This document shows, one piece after another, positions 1 to 6,092 of a DNA stretch of 8,038 nucleotides. Below the pieces are notes generated by a model, which made no database searches, was not told the DNA's origin, and saw only the letters and a program-made list of their open reading frames with translations. The stretch is from NCBI GenBank assembly GCA_964511965.1, contig CAZEGF010000053.1, positions 1 through 8,038 of the forward strand, written 5' to 3'. The DNA comes from JAUSNA01 sp964511965 (GTDB lineage: Bacteria > Patescibacteriota > Microgenomatia > Levybacterales > GWA1-39-11). A program made the position numbers and the translations under genes. Every line of letters begins with the position of its first letter. The first letter of the stretch is position 1.

Positions 1-1
1 T

Positions 2-1498
2 AATGTTGTTCGGCCAGATACTGAACAGCTCCCTGCATTTGGATTAGCACATATCGCAACTGAATGTGAAAGGGCTGGATATAATGTTGGAGTTGTCGAT
101 GCTGAGGCTCATGCACTTTCCCCAGAACTTGCAGCGCAAGTAATTAATGAGGTAAAACCCAAGTTCGTTGGAATTAATATGCTAACTCCCACCTTCCCAT
201 TGGCTAAAAGAATTCTAACAAATTTGGATAGAGATATTCCCGTTGCTGCTGGGGGTGCACATGCCAAAGCAATGCCAGAACGAATTTTAAGAGATGTTGA
301 GATTGGAGGAAGAATAATCACCTTGGCACTTGAGGATGGCGAGTACATTATGAGAGGTATCCTTGACGGAGTTTCACCACAATCAATAGGTGGAGTAGCT
401 TTTTTAAAAGATAATGGCGATTTTGTCGAAGTCCGTCACGATGTGGAGGACAAATGGGTTCCTAAGGATCTAGATAAAATGTTTTTTGCTGATAGAAAAT
501 TTCTTCCGTTAGACCCATTTCCTTCTCAGGGTAAATTAGAAACAAATATGGTAGGTTCACGTGGGTGTCCATTTAATTGCAGATTTTGTGCGGGTGCAAG
601 TGACCAATTACTATTTGGTGTACGTAACAGAACACCTAATAATTTAGTAGCTGAACTTAGTGAACTACAGGATCAAGGAATAAATGCAGTACGCTTTATA
701 GACGACTTATTTTTAGCTAATAAAAAAAGAATGACTGGCTTTTTTACTCAAATGATTGAAACCGGTCTTAGCAGCCATTATTCTTGGGATGCAACTGGGA
801 GGGTTAATACACTTTCAAAACTAGATGATGAAATGCTTTCATTGATTGCAAGAAGTGGTGCAAGAGAAATTTCGATAGGTGCAGAATCTGCTGTGCCAAG
901 GATACTAGATATTCATGACAAATCAATAACACCAGATATGGTAACAACAACTGTTGCAAAATTAGCATCTGTAGGAATTAGAACAAAAGCATATTTTATT
1001 TTAGGCTCACCGACAGAGACTGCAGAGGAAATGGAACAAACGGTAAATTTTATGCATTATTTGAGAAGAGTCGCAAGGCAAGCTGTTGCTGAAAATCCAA
1101 CAACTCCCTCTGGAGGAATAAATACAGCTCAGTGTAGGGGAAGCATGTTCGAATTTAGACCCTACCCTGGAACAACTCTCTACGATTACGTTACAGGAAA
1201 GTTGCCTTGGCCAAATGATAATTCACTTAATGGAAGAATAAAATACATGTATACAGAAGATGAAATTCTACATGGATTTCAGCCTGTACTAATGGAGGGT
1301 CTTGAAGAACGTCAAAAACATAACTATACTACTTCGCTTCCTTTCTCTGAGGTTACACCATCTGAAATTCAAGCCATGATTGCAAATGCTATGAAAGTTC
1401 AAAGAGATGAAATGATCCGAGAAGGAGAATACCTACCAGGAATCAAAAGGGCCTCAAGTGGACAAGCATTATTTAGTCGTGAAGTTGAATCAAGATAA
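2..1498 (+). CDS. Cobalamin-binding radical SAM protein, 5' partial
   Basis: The open frame runs from the left edge without a stop, so the N-terminus is missing; the ATG at 179 is internal. About 498 residues are visible. The first ~110 match a B12-binding (Rossmann-type) domain: GLAHIATECERAGYNVGVVD at about residues 14-33, then a GG-x-H segment (AAGGAHAKAMPE). The usual lower-ligand DxHxxG is not seen, as is common in this class. The radical SAM core follows with CPFNCRFC (C189, C193, C196 of the fragment), the three cysteines that hold the 4Fe-4S cluster. After it come IDD (about 233-235), a GAES motif (293-296) and GSPTET (335-340), all typical of the TIM-barrel. The family does methylations, ring contractions and other radical chemistry; the substrate cannot be read from the sequence. 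It overlaps the next gene by one base (TAATG), which suggests translational coupling. Family is secure, substrate unknown. Confidence 0.93.
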   Translation, partial: NVVRPDTEQLPAFGLAHIATECERAGYNVGVVDAEAHALSPELAAQVINEVKPKFVGINMLTPTFPLAKRILTNLDRDIPVAAGGAHAKAMPERILRDVEIGGRIITLALEDGEYIMRGILDGVSPQSIGGVAFLKDNGDFVEVRHDVEDKWVPKDLDKMFFADRKFLPLDPFPSQGKLETNMVGSRGCPFNCRFCAGASDQLLFGVRNRTPNNLVAELSELQDQGINAVRFIDDLFLANKKRMTGFFTQMIETGLSSHYSWDATGRVNTLSKLDDEMLSLIARSGAREISIGAESAVPRILDIHDKSITPDMVTTTVAKLASVGIRTKAYFILGSPTETAEEMEQTVNFMHYLRRVARQAVAENPTTPSGGINTAQCRGSMFEFRPYPGTTLYDYVTGKLPWPNDNSLNGRIKYMYTEDEILHGFQPVLMEGLEERQKHNYTTSLPFSEVTPSEIQAMIANAMKVQRDEMIREGEYLPGIKRASSGQALFSREVESR

Positions 1499-2265
1499 TG
1501 GTTGAGAATAAACCAAAAATTGCCAATGAGGGTCTCGAATCGTCTGAGGAAAGAGAACTGAAGCTTTCTGTTGATGAAACTCTATACAGAACTTTATTAG
1601 AACAACTAAGCCCTGGAGCTCAGGAGGTAGAACAATCCTATTTAACAGATACGTATTACGATGATCCAACTTATTTACTCACAAATCTTAATCGAGGGTT
1701 ACGATTAAGAACAGGACCCAAAACCACCCCTTCACTAGAATTTAAATCTTTATTTTATGTACCTGAATTAAGACCCAATAATCCGTGGTTAGTAGAAGAA
1801 AAAATATTTGCAATTCCAACTAACTCATCGGGCCTAGAAAATCTTGCTCAAATTTTTAAAAGATTTGATAGAACGCTGAATATTAATACTAATGAACATC
1901 TGTTTTATGAAAGTGATATAGATGCATTACTTAAATCGAGCGGATTTGAACCTAGGATAGTTGTTGTTAAGACTAGAACAGAATTGAAATATGATCATCA
2001 CACTTTTTCATTTGATCAGATACAAGGACTAGGACATTTCATTGAGATAGAAACACACGATAATACAGATCCTCAACATATTCTTGATCAAACAGGTATT
2101 TTTCCCGATCTAAATATTGTTAGAGAAGGATACAACGATATGCTTGCAGCTCAAAATCCAAAAGTAAATCCGGCTCACGATAGGCAAAAACTCTTCCAAA
2201 CTTCACCAACATGGAATATATTACCAGGCGAAGAAGTAGTAATTAAAAAACTTCTAAATATATGA
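1498..2265 (+). CDS. CYTH-domain protein (triphosphate tunnel family)
   Basis: 255 residues. The CYTH signature ExExK is present as E18-R-E-L-K22. It is followed by a TDTYYDDP strand (about 50-57), a basic RGLRLR run (66-71), EFKS (81-84) and, near the C-terminus, KTRTELKY (158-165) and GLGHFIEIET (177-186). This alternation of acidic and basic strands is that of the eight-stranded tunnel that binds triphosphates with divalent metal. Known members include thiamine triphosphatase, inorganic triphosphatase and class IV adenylate cyclase (CyaB); the sequence does not decide which applies. The closest motif layout is that of CyaB/ThTPase-like bacterial proteins. The start overlaps the radical SAM stop (TAATG) with no Shine-Dalgarno site, so it is probably translated by coupling. 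Its TGA stop overlaps the next ATG (ATGA). The ~45-residue tail after the last CYTH strand is not recognised. Confidence 0.88.
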   Translation: MVENKPKIANEGLESSEERELKLSVDETLYRTLLEQLSPGAQEVEQSYLTDTYYDDPTYLLTNLNRGLRLRTGPKTTPSLEFKSLFYVPELRPNNPWLVEEKIFAIPTNSSGLENLAQIFKRFDRTLNINTNEHLFYESDIDALLKSSGFEPRIVVVKTRTELKYDHHTFSFDQIQGLGHFIEIETHDNTDPQHILDQTGIFPDLNIVREGYNDMLAAQNPKVNPAHDRQKLFQTSPTWNILPGEEVVIKKLLNI

Positions 2266-2975
2266 GTAATTTAATAACAATAGATGGTCCAACAGCATCT
2301 GGCAAAACAAGTCTAGGCTTAAGACTTGCAAATAGACTTGGTTATCAATTTATTGACTCGGGATCAATTTACAGAGCTGGGTGCTTCTATTTACTAAGCA
2401 ATGGATTGCCTTTGGATGATGATTTTTTCGCTGCAAATAGATTTAGCGAAATGAATTTAACTTTTGAAATTGTGGAAGGACAATATAGAGTGAGTCTTAA
2501 CGGGTCTGATGTATCAGCTTATCTTGACATGCCTACCATAAATGACATAGTACCAATAATTGGAGGCCGCCCCGAAGTTAGAAAAGTAGTTAAGGAATTG
2601 CAGCGCAAATTAGCATTGTCGAAAGATACAGTTATCACTGGTAGAGATGTTGGCACAGAAGTGTTTCCCGATGCAGATTTGAAATTTTACTTGTCGGCGA
2701 CTCCCGAAATCCGTGCTTTAAGAAGATTCCAACAACAAGGTCAAAATGTAGGTAGTTCTTATGAAGACATACTAAATAGCATTCTGAGAAGAGATTTAAT
2801 TGACTCAACGCGAGAAGTATCGCCAGCAAGAGAACCGAAAGATGCTATTAGATGTGAAACTGACATGCTTACATTTTCCGTTGCTGAAGATTTCTTAGTT
2901 GAAAAATCATTAGAAATTTTACAAAAACCCAATTCAGTTGAAAGGCATTATCCACGGTCAAGAGAGATGCTATAA
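2262..2975 (+). CDS. cmk: (d)CMP kinase (cytidylate kinase)
   Basis: 237 residues, close to the usual 220-230 of bacterial CMP kinases. It transfers phosphate from ATP to CMP or dCMP in cytosolic pyrimidine nucleotide synthesis. The P-loop GPTASGKTS lies at residues 9-17. DSGSIYRA (32-39) matches the DTGAMYRA nucleotide-binding segment, and GRDVGTEVFPDADLK (127-141) matches the highly conserved GRDIGTVVFPDA segment. R151 and RR (154-155) lie in the lid region, and RRDLIDSTRE (176-185) with PKDAI (192-196) matches the RD-DS-R...P...DA block. The usual IDTT after this block is replaced by RCETD, a small divergence. The start is ATGA-overlapped with the CYTH stop. The 3' end carries an extended -10 box that may serve the next gene. 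Confidence 0.95.
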   Translation: MSNLITIDGPTASGKTSLGLRLANRLGYQFIDSGSIYRAGCFYLLSNGLPLDDDFFAANRFSEMNLTFEIVEGQYRVSLNGSDVSAYLDMPTINDIVPIIGGRPEVRKVVKELQRKLALSKDTVITGRDVGTEVFPDADLKFYLSATPEIRALRRFQQQGQNVGSSYEDILNSILRRDLIDSTREVSPAREPKDAIRCETDMLTFSVAEDFLVEKSLEILQKPNSVERHYPRSREML

Positions 2976-2976
2976 T
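2968..2976 (+). promoter_or_regulatory. Extended -10 promoter before the Nudix gene
   Basis: TGcTATAAT lies across the cmk stop codon: TG at 2968-2969 and a perfect TATAAT at 2971-2976. Six bases separate it from the ATG at 2983, so transcription would begin at or next to the A of the start codon, giving a leaderless message. No Shine-Dalgarno site is present. The -35 position (TTATCC at 2948-2953) is weak, which is acceptable for an extended -10 promoter. Confidence 0.55.
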
Positions 2977-2982
2977 CCAACT

Positions 2983-3495
2983 ATGGGTGCTCAAAAAATA
3001 AATTCAAAAGCCAAAGGAAATACAATCGTTTCTTGCGCAAACATTCTTGTGAAAATGGGAGATGCATATGTTGTTTTGAAAAGATCAGAGAAAAAGGAAT
3101 TTGCGCCAAATGTTATTGCTCCTTTTGGAGGAAAAATTTCTCGAGGTGAGTCTCCATTGAAAGCTGCAATAAGAGAACTTAAAGAAGAAAGTGGCTTAAC
3201 TGCAAAAAACATAAAGCTTAGAGCAATTGTAACTGAAACACATAATGATCCTGATATGTTGGGGGATTGGTTAGTTTATTATTTTATTGGAGATTATGAC
3301 AAAGGAGAAATTATTAAAACTCCTGAGGGAACAACCTTAAAACTCACAAGTGAAGAATTAAAAAAGCATGAATTATTTCCTACTTTTAAAGTATTGCTCC
3401 CGTATTTATTAAAGGAAGAGATACATCCAATTATTGCTCAAATTACTTTTGATAAAAATAGAGAACTTGTTACAAGTTCTGTTGATGTTTGTTAA
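2983..3495 (+). CDS. Nudix hydrolase (MutT/MTH1-like)
   Basis: 170 residues from the ATG at 2983. A TTG at 2938 in the same frame would overlap the kinase by 38 bases and is less likely. The Nudix box is complete and canonical, G50-x5-E56-x7-REL-x-EE-x-GL (residues 50-72), so the metal-binding glutamates E68 and E69 are present. The family cleaves nucleoside diphosphates linked to another moiety. The layout (short strand before the box, APFGGKI, then a LGDWLVYYF strand) resembles 8-oxo-dGTP diphosphatases, but the substrate is not fixed by motifs. The gene lies 7 bases after the cmk stop and probably shares its transcript, with a second start from the internal -10 box at 2971-2976. Its TAA overlaps the TAA of the convergent gene. 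The last ~40 residues after the fold are unassigned. Confidence 0.92.
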   Translation: MGAQKINSKAKGNTIVSCANILVKMGDAYVVLKRSEKKEFAPNVIAPFGGKISRGESPLKAAIRELKEESGLTAKNIKLRAIVTETHNDPDMLGDWLVYYFIGDYDKGEIIKTPEGTTLKLTSEELKKHELFPTFKVLLPYLLKEEIHPIIAQITFDKNRELVTSSVDVC

Positions 3496-4100
3496 TTCCC
3501 AAAAGTAAGGCCGGTGAATTTGAAGGTTGTAACTGCGTGTTGAAATATTTTTGAGTCATTAACTTTTGACTGGCCAGCATTTATATCAAGCCCGATTTCA
3601 TACACATTATTTAAATGTTCGATAGCCAATGTGTTATCACTGAGAACTCCTTTGTTTTCTCCTAATTGTATTCCGGCAAATCCTTCTTTTTTGCCAATAT
3701 TGCTCATGCGCGCCTGAAAATCTTTGTAATAATCGGGATCAGTCGTCGCATTGTAAATACGCACCGAATAATATCCGTTATGAAAATATGTGCACGTAGA
3801 GCAGGGGAGTTTGTCAGGTCCGAAAGCAACCAAAAATCCACCACCGGGAGGAGGGGAGGGATATTCTTGCTGATTCCAATTTTCAGGTACATCTATTGAA
3901 AAATTGTATGTTAGATTTGAATATGTACGCCAGGATGTGACAACCGGTTCTGTTCCATTTGTAGCTACTTTTGGAGTAGGATTAAGATCAAATGATGACT
4001 CTGGCTTTATATCTTCCTGTTTTCCATAAATTAAGCCTAAAATTATAAGAAGTACCCCTAAAAAAAGACAGGTTACGGTCAGGCTCTGCCATTTGTTCAT
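3492..4100 (-). CDS. Membrane-anchored extracytoplasmic protein, unknown function
   Basis: 202 residues. Residues 7-25 form one hydrophobic segment after a short N-terminus with Lys3. There is no lipobox, so it is probably an uncleaved anchor with the rest outside the cell. A Pro/Ser/Thr-rich linker (about 28-55) leads to a globular part that begins SNLTYNFSIDVPENW, reminiscent of the start of PsbP-like or similar lipoprotein domains (aromatic, then SI.VPENW); this is only a resemblance. A CSTC pair (100-103) could form a disulfide or bind metal. No enzyme motif is recognised. It lies 23 bases downstream of the PEBP gene on the same strand. Its stop codon shares the TTAA with the convergent Nudix stop. 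A TATGAT box ends 6 bases before the ATG and there is no Shine-Dalgarno site. Confidence 0.8.
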   Translation of the reverse strand: MNKWQSLTVTCLFLGVLLIILGLIYGKQEDIKPESSFDLNPTPKVATNGTEPVVTSWRTYSNLTYNFSIDVPENWNQQEYPSPPPGGGFLVAFGPDKLPCSTCTYFHNGYYSVRIYNATTDPDYYKDFQARMSNIGKKEGFAGIQLGENKGVLSDNTLAIEHLNNVYEIGLDINAGQSKVNDSKIFQHAVTTFKFTGLTFGN

Positions 4101-4106
4101 AACACT

Positions 4107-4112
4107 ATCATA
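4107..4112 (-). promoter_or_regulatory. -10 box for the anchored protein gene
   Basis: Read on the minus strand, TATGAT (5 of 6 matches to TATAAT) ends six bases before the ATG at 4100, the same geometry as at the Nudix gene. It has no TG extension, and the expected -35 position (GTCCGT) is poor. The call rests on the -10 box and the matching spacing; readthrough from the PEBP promoter is an alternative source of the message. Confidence 0.35.
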
Positions 4113-4123
4113 CTACACAGAAT

Positions 4124-4573
4124 TTATTCACGGACGTAAAGTCCGACAAGCTCGGCTTTTTCGATGATATGATTCTCCATAGCGCGCTCAAGTTCCTCTC
4201 TGGTTATATCTTCCGTCTCATCTAAAATGACATCCAAAGCATAGAGCTTGAAATAATATCTGTGGGTTCCATTAACCGGACAGGGGCCTCCATAACCTAT
4301 TTTTCCAAAGTCGTTAACACCCTGAACAGTTCTAGAAGGAACACTTCTTTCAGGGATAAAAGAGGTCGCCGGATTTATATTAAATAAGATCCAGTGAACC
4401 CATGTTTTGCCAATAGAATCCGGATCCTCAACTATTAAAGCCAGACTTTTAGTGTCATGTGGAATATTATCAAAGGCAAGAGGTGGGTTAATGTTTTCAC
4501 CATCACATGTATATTTTGAGGGGATAACATTACGGTCTTCAAACTGTGGACTCGTGATTGTCAAATGTGTCAT
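4124..4573 (-). CDS. YbhB/YbcL-family PEBP-like protein
   Basis: 149 residues from the ATG at 4573. A TTG at 4600 in the same frame is rejected because it lies inside the predicted -10 region and would extend past the usual family start. The N-terminus fits the family pattern (ITSPQFEDRNVIPSKYTCDG, then NPPLAF). The two signature blocks are DPDS at 50-53 with WVHW (H60), and GYGGPCP...GTHRY at 93-106; together these form the small anion-binding pocket of phosphatidylethanolamine-binding proteins. Size and motifs match bacterial YbhB/YbcL-type proteins, whose role remains poorly defined; kinase-inhibitor names are carried over from eukaryotic relatives. No signal peptide is seen, so it is likely cytosolic. 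It is transcribed divergently from the tRNA-Leu(GAG) cluster. Confidence 0.93.
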   Translation of the reverse strand: MTHLTITSPQFEDRNVIPSKYTCDGENINPPLAFDNIPHDTKSLALIVEDPDSIGKTWVHWILFNINPATSFIPERSVPSRTVQGVNDFGKIGYGGPCPVNGTHRYYFKLYALDVILDETEDITREELERAMENHIIEKAELVGLYVRE

Positions 4574-4590
4574 AGATATCCGGCTAGGAC

Positions 4591-4620
4591 AGTCTAACAA
4601 AATTCATAGACACAATTCAA
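4591..4620 (-). promoter_or_regulatory. Promoter of the PEBP gene
   Basis: On the minus strand, TTGAAT (4620-4615) is followed after 18 bases by TAGACT (4596-4591) with a TG extension (4599-4598). The -10 box ends 17 bases before the ATG at 4573, giving a leader of about ten bases with no Shine-Dalgarno site. It overlaps the divergent tRNA promoter. Confidence 0.45.
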
Positions 4621-4635
4621 TTATTCTGTTAAAAT
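4607..4635 (+). promoter_or_regulatory. Promoter of the tRNA-Leu-Val-Phe cluster
   Basis: TAGACA (4607-4612, 5 of 6 to TTGACA), a 17-base spacer and TAAAAT (4630-4635, 5 of 6 to TATAAT) with a TG extension at 4627-4628. The expected start near 4642 is about 16 bases upstream of tRNA-Leu(GAG). This is among the best-formed promoters in the window, as expected for stable RNA genes. Confidence 0.65.
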
Positions 4636-4657
4636 AATGAGCCTAATAAATAAATTT

Positions 4658-4741
4658 GGGCTTGTGGTGAAATGGTATACACGCAGTCTTGAGGTGGCTG
4701 TGCCGTAAGGTGTGGAGGTTCAAGTCCTCTCAAGCCCACCA
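4658..4741 (+). tRNA. tRNA-Leu (GAG)
   Basis: The acceptor strands GGGCTTG (4658-4664) and CAAGCCC (4731-4737) pair fully, followed by discriminator A4738 and an encoded CCA. The D stem is GTG/CAC, and the anticodon stem CAGTC/GGCTG closes loop TTGAGGT with anticodon GAG at 4691-4693. A long variable arm (about 4701-4713) marks the class II leucine type. The T arm GGAGG-TTCAAGT-CCTCT is intact. It reads CUC and CUU. It is the only tRNA of the five here with genomic CCA. Confidence 0.95.
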
Positions 4742-4756
4742 ATTAATTCTTTATCA

Positions 4757-4829
4757 GGGCGGTTAGCTCAGCTGGTAGAGCGTCGCATTTACACTGCGAA
4801 TGTCAGGGGTTCGATCCCTCTACCGCCCA
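4757..4829 (+). tRNA. tRNA-Val (TAC)
   Basis: 73 bases. Acceptor GGGCGGT pairs with ACCGCCC, and the D arm TAGCTCAGCTGGTAGAGC is canonical. Anticodon stem TCGCA/TGCGA holds loop TTTACAC with anticodon TAC at 4790-4792. The T arm is AGGGG-TTCGATC-CCTCT, with one non-Watson-Crick end pair. Discriminator A4829 is followed by CAA, so CCA is not encoded and must be added after transcription. It lies 15 bases after tRNA-Leu(GAG), probably in the same transcript. Confidence 0.95.
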
Positions 4830-4850
4830 CAAAAAAGACCAACAAACTAT

Positions 4851-4923
4851 GCCAAGATTGCCAAGTTGGTCAAGGCGCGTGTCTGAAGAACACGTTATCC
4901 GGGTTCGATTCCTGGTCTTGGCA
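4851..4923 (+). tRNA. tRNA-Phe (GAA)
   Basis: 73 bases. Acceptor GCCAAGA pairs with TCTTGGC; the D stem is GCC/GGC. The fully paired anticodon stem CGTGT/ACACG holds loop CTGAAGA, anticodon GAA at 4885-4887. The T arm is CCGGG-TTCGATT-CCTGG. The variable loop is only four bases (TTAT). Position 37 is G (4888) instead of the A usual in bacterial tRNA-Phe. No CCA is encoded after discriminator A4923. It lies 21 bases downstream of tRNA-Val. Confidence 0.92.
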
Positions 4924-5070
4924 CAATCAATAATGCATTTGCGGATTCAAGATGCTTGCCCCTTGGGGTAAGAACCTTAGCTAACGCTAAGAACCTTGCC
5001 CCCGCATATGCAAAGCAAATGCGGGGGTGGCGGAAAGATAAAGCTTTTCTTCCCCCCGCTCGCGAAGCTC
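4924..5070 (+). repeat. Spacer with nested inverted and direct repeats before tRNA-Gly
   Basis: This 147-base stretch has no gene. It holds a direct repeat TAAGAACCTT (4969-4978 and 4988-4997), a small hairpin CTTAGC/GCTAAG (4976-4991), and a strong hairpin of nine pairs, CCCCCGCAT (4999-5007) with ATGCGGGGG (5019-5027), loop 5008-5018. A second CCCCCGC (5053-5059) can pair with the GCGGGGG at 5021-5027 or with that at 5071-5077, the 5' acceptor strand of tRNA-Gly. GCTCGCG also occurs twice (5058-5064, 5067-5073). None of the stems is followed by a T tract, so an intrinsic terminator is not supported. The function is unknown; a structured RNA leader is possible. Confidence 0.6.
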
Positions 5071-5142
5071 GCGGGGGTAGTTCAGTGGTAGAACGCTTCC
5101 TTGCCAAGGAAGAGGTCGCCGGTTCGAACCCGGTTCCCCGCT
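5071..5142 (+). tRNA. tRNA-Gly (GCC)
   Basis: 72 bases. Acceptor GCGGGGG pairs with TCCCCGC (one G-T pair), and the D arm TAGTTCAGTGGTAGAAC is canonical. Anticodon stem CTTCC/GGAAG holds loop TTGCCAA, with anticodon GCC at 5103-5105. The T arm is CCGGG... in standard glycine form with TTCGAAC as loop. Discriminator T5142 is usual for glycine tRNAs; CCA is not encoded. It ends 22 bases before the DUF475 start codon. Confidence 0.95.
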
Positions 5143-5148
5143 CAGATT

Positions 5149-5157
5149 TGATACAAT
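5149..5157 (+). promoter_or_regulatory. Extended -10 promoter of the DUF475 gene
   Basis: TGaTACAAT: TG at 5149-5150 and TACAAT (5 of 6) at 5152-5157, immediately after tRNA-Gly. Seven bases separate it from the ATG at 5165, so a start at or within a base or two of the A is expected. No Shine-Dalgarno site is visible. No -35 match occurs at the right distance, which lies inside the tRNA. Confidence 0.5.
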
Positions 5158-5164
5158 AGTCTTC

Positions 5165-6082
5165 ATGAATCTTTTTTCAAGCCTTTTTATTATCTTCGGT
5201 CTTGCTCTATTTGAGATCATAACAAGCTTGGACAATGCCATTATTAACGCTGAAGTTTTGGGTGGCATGAGTAAACGTGCCAAGCGATGGTTTTTGACCT
5301 GGGGCATTCTTACTTCAGTTTTTTTAGTGAGAGGATTGTTACCATTTCTCATTCTATTTGCCACCAACCCAAAGCTTGGAATTTCAGGAACACTAACTGC
5401 AGCATTTTCAAAAGACCCAAGGGTTGCGGAAATTATTCAGGATTCATCGCATGTACTACTGATTGCAGGTGGTGTTTTTCTTATATTTCTGTTCTTCAAT
5501 TGGCTGTTTTTAGAGCCAAAAGACTTTGGACTGCGGGGAGAGCGCTTTTTCCAAAAACAAGGAGCGTGGTTTTTTGCAGTGGTTTCAATTCTATTGACTT
5601 TTATCGTTTGGTTGGCTTTTAAAAATGGACATGAATTACTTCAATTTGGAGCTGTTGTTGGATCAACTGCTTTTTTTATCATTCATGGTTTTAGAACTTA
5701 TGCAGAACAGCAAGAAAAGAAATTAATGTCAGGAGGAATGTCAGATTTTGCAAAAATTGCTTATCTGGAAGTTCTTGATGCAAGCTTTTCAATAGACGGA
5801 GTAATTGGTGCTTTTGCATTCACTTTCGCAATTCCTCTCATTCTTATTGGAAATGGTCTGGGTGCAATAGTCCTTCGTCAGCTTACTATAAGTAATATTG
5901 AACGCATAAAGAAATACAGATACCTTAAAAATGGGGCTATGTATTCGATTTTAATTTTAGGAATAATTATGCTTCTACAAAGTTTTGATGTTCATCTTCC
6001 TGAGTGGTTGTCACCGGCTGCCACGATAGGAATAGTCGGTGCTTTTTTTATAAAATCGCACCGCGAATTAAATAACAGTTAA
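5165..6082 (+). CDS. DUF475 / TerC-like integral membrane protein
   Basis: 305 residues with about eight hydrophobic segments (roughly 5-20, 42-66, 97-116, 134-152, 159-175, 199-222, 223-240, 257-273 and 284-297; some merge). The first helix carries E17 and SLDNAIINAE (21-30), the E...LDN signature of the TerC/LysE-like membrane families. A second, repeated signature EVLDASFSIDGVIGAFAFT (202-220) with GNGLGAIVLRQLT (229-241) fits DUF475. Acidic residues E17, D23, E202, D205 and D211 lie within membrane segments, as expected for cation binding. TerC relatives are linked to tellurite resistance and to manganese or other metal export; for this protein metal transport is an inference. The ATG at 5165 follows the -10 box closely. 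It converges on the DUF1761 gene with only 10 bases between the stops. Confidence 0.88.
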   Translation: MNLFSSLFIIFGLALFEIITSLDNAIINAEVLGGMSKRAKRWFLTWGILTSVFLVRGLLPFLILFATNPKLGISGTLTAAFSKDPRVAEIIQDSSHVLLIAGGVFLIFLFFNWLFLEPKDFGLRGERFFQKQGAWFFAVVSILLTFIVWLAFKNGHELLQFGAVVGSTAFFIIHGFRTYAEQQEKKLMSGGMSDFAKIAYLEVLDASFSIDGVIGAFAFTFAIPLILIGNGLGAIVLRQLTISNIERIKKYRYLKNGAMYSILILGIIMLLQSFDVHLPEWLSPAATIGIVGAFFIKSHRELNNS

Positions 6083-6092
6083 TGTCTCTTTC

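Noticed and set aside
2260..2268. Recoded UGA (glycine) as in some candidate phyla
   Set aside because: The CYTH frame ends at TGA exactly where the kinase begins (ATGA), a normal coupled stop-start.
2635..3212. Minus-strand open frames opposite the kinase and Nudix genes
   Set aside because: They are antisense to well-supported genes and show no domain or start signal.
4924..5070. A fifth, hidden tRNA or an intrinsic terminator between tRNA-Phe and tRNA-Gly
   Set aside because: No T-arm consensus or clover-leaf pairing is present on either strand, and no G/C stem is followed by a T tract.
5071..5142. tRNA-Gly as an integration (att) site
   Set aside because: No second copy of its 3' end, integrase or mobile gene is seen in the window.
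4712..5367. Open frames of 67-126 codons on both strands across the tRNA cluster
   Set aside because: They run through tRNA-Leu, tRNA-Phe, tRNA-Gly or antisense to the DUF475 gene, and have no start signal or recognisable domain.
6037..6063. CGGTGC...GCACCG inverted repeat near the end of the DUF475 gene as a terminator
   Set aside because: It lies inside the coding region, has a 15-base loop, and the T run is in the loop rather than after the stem.
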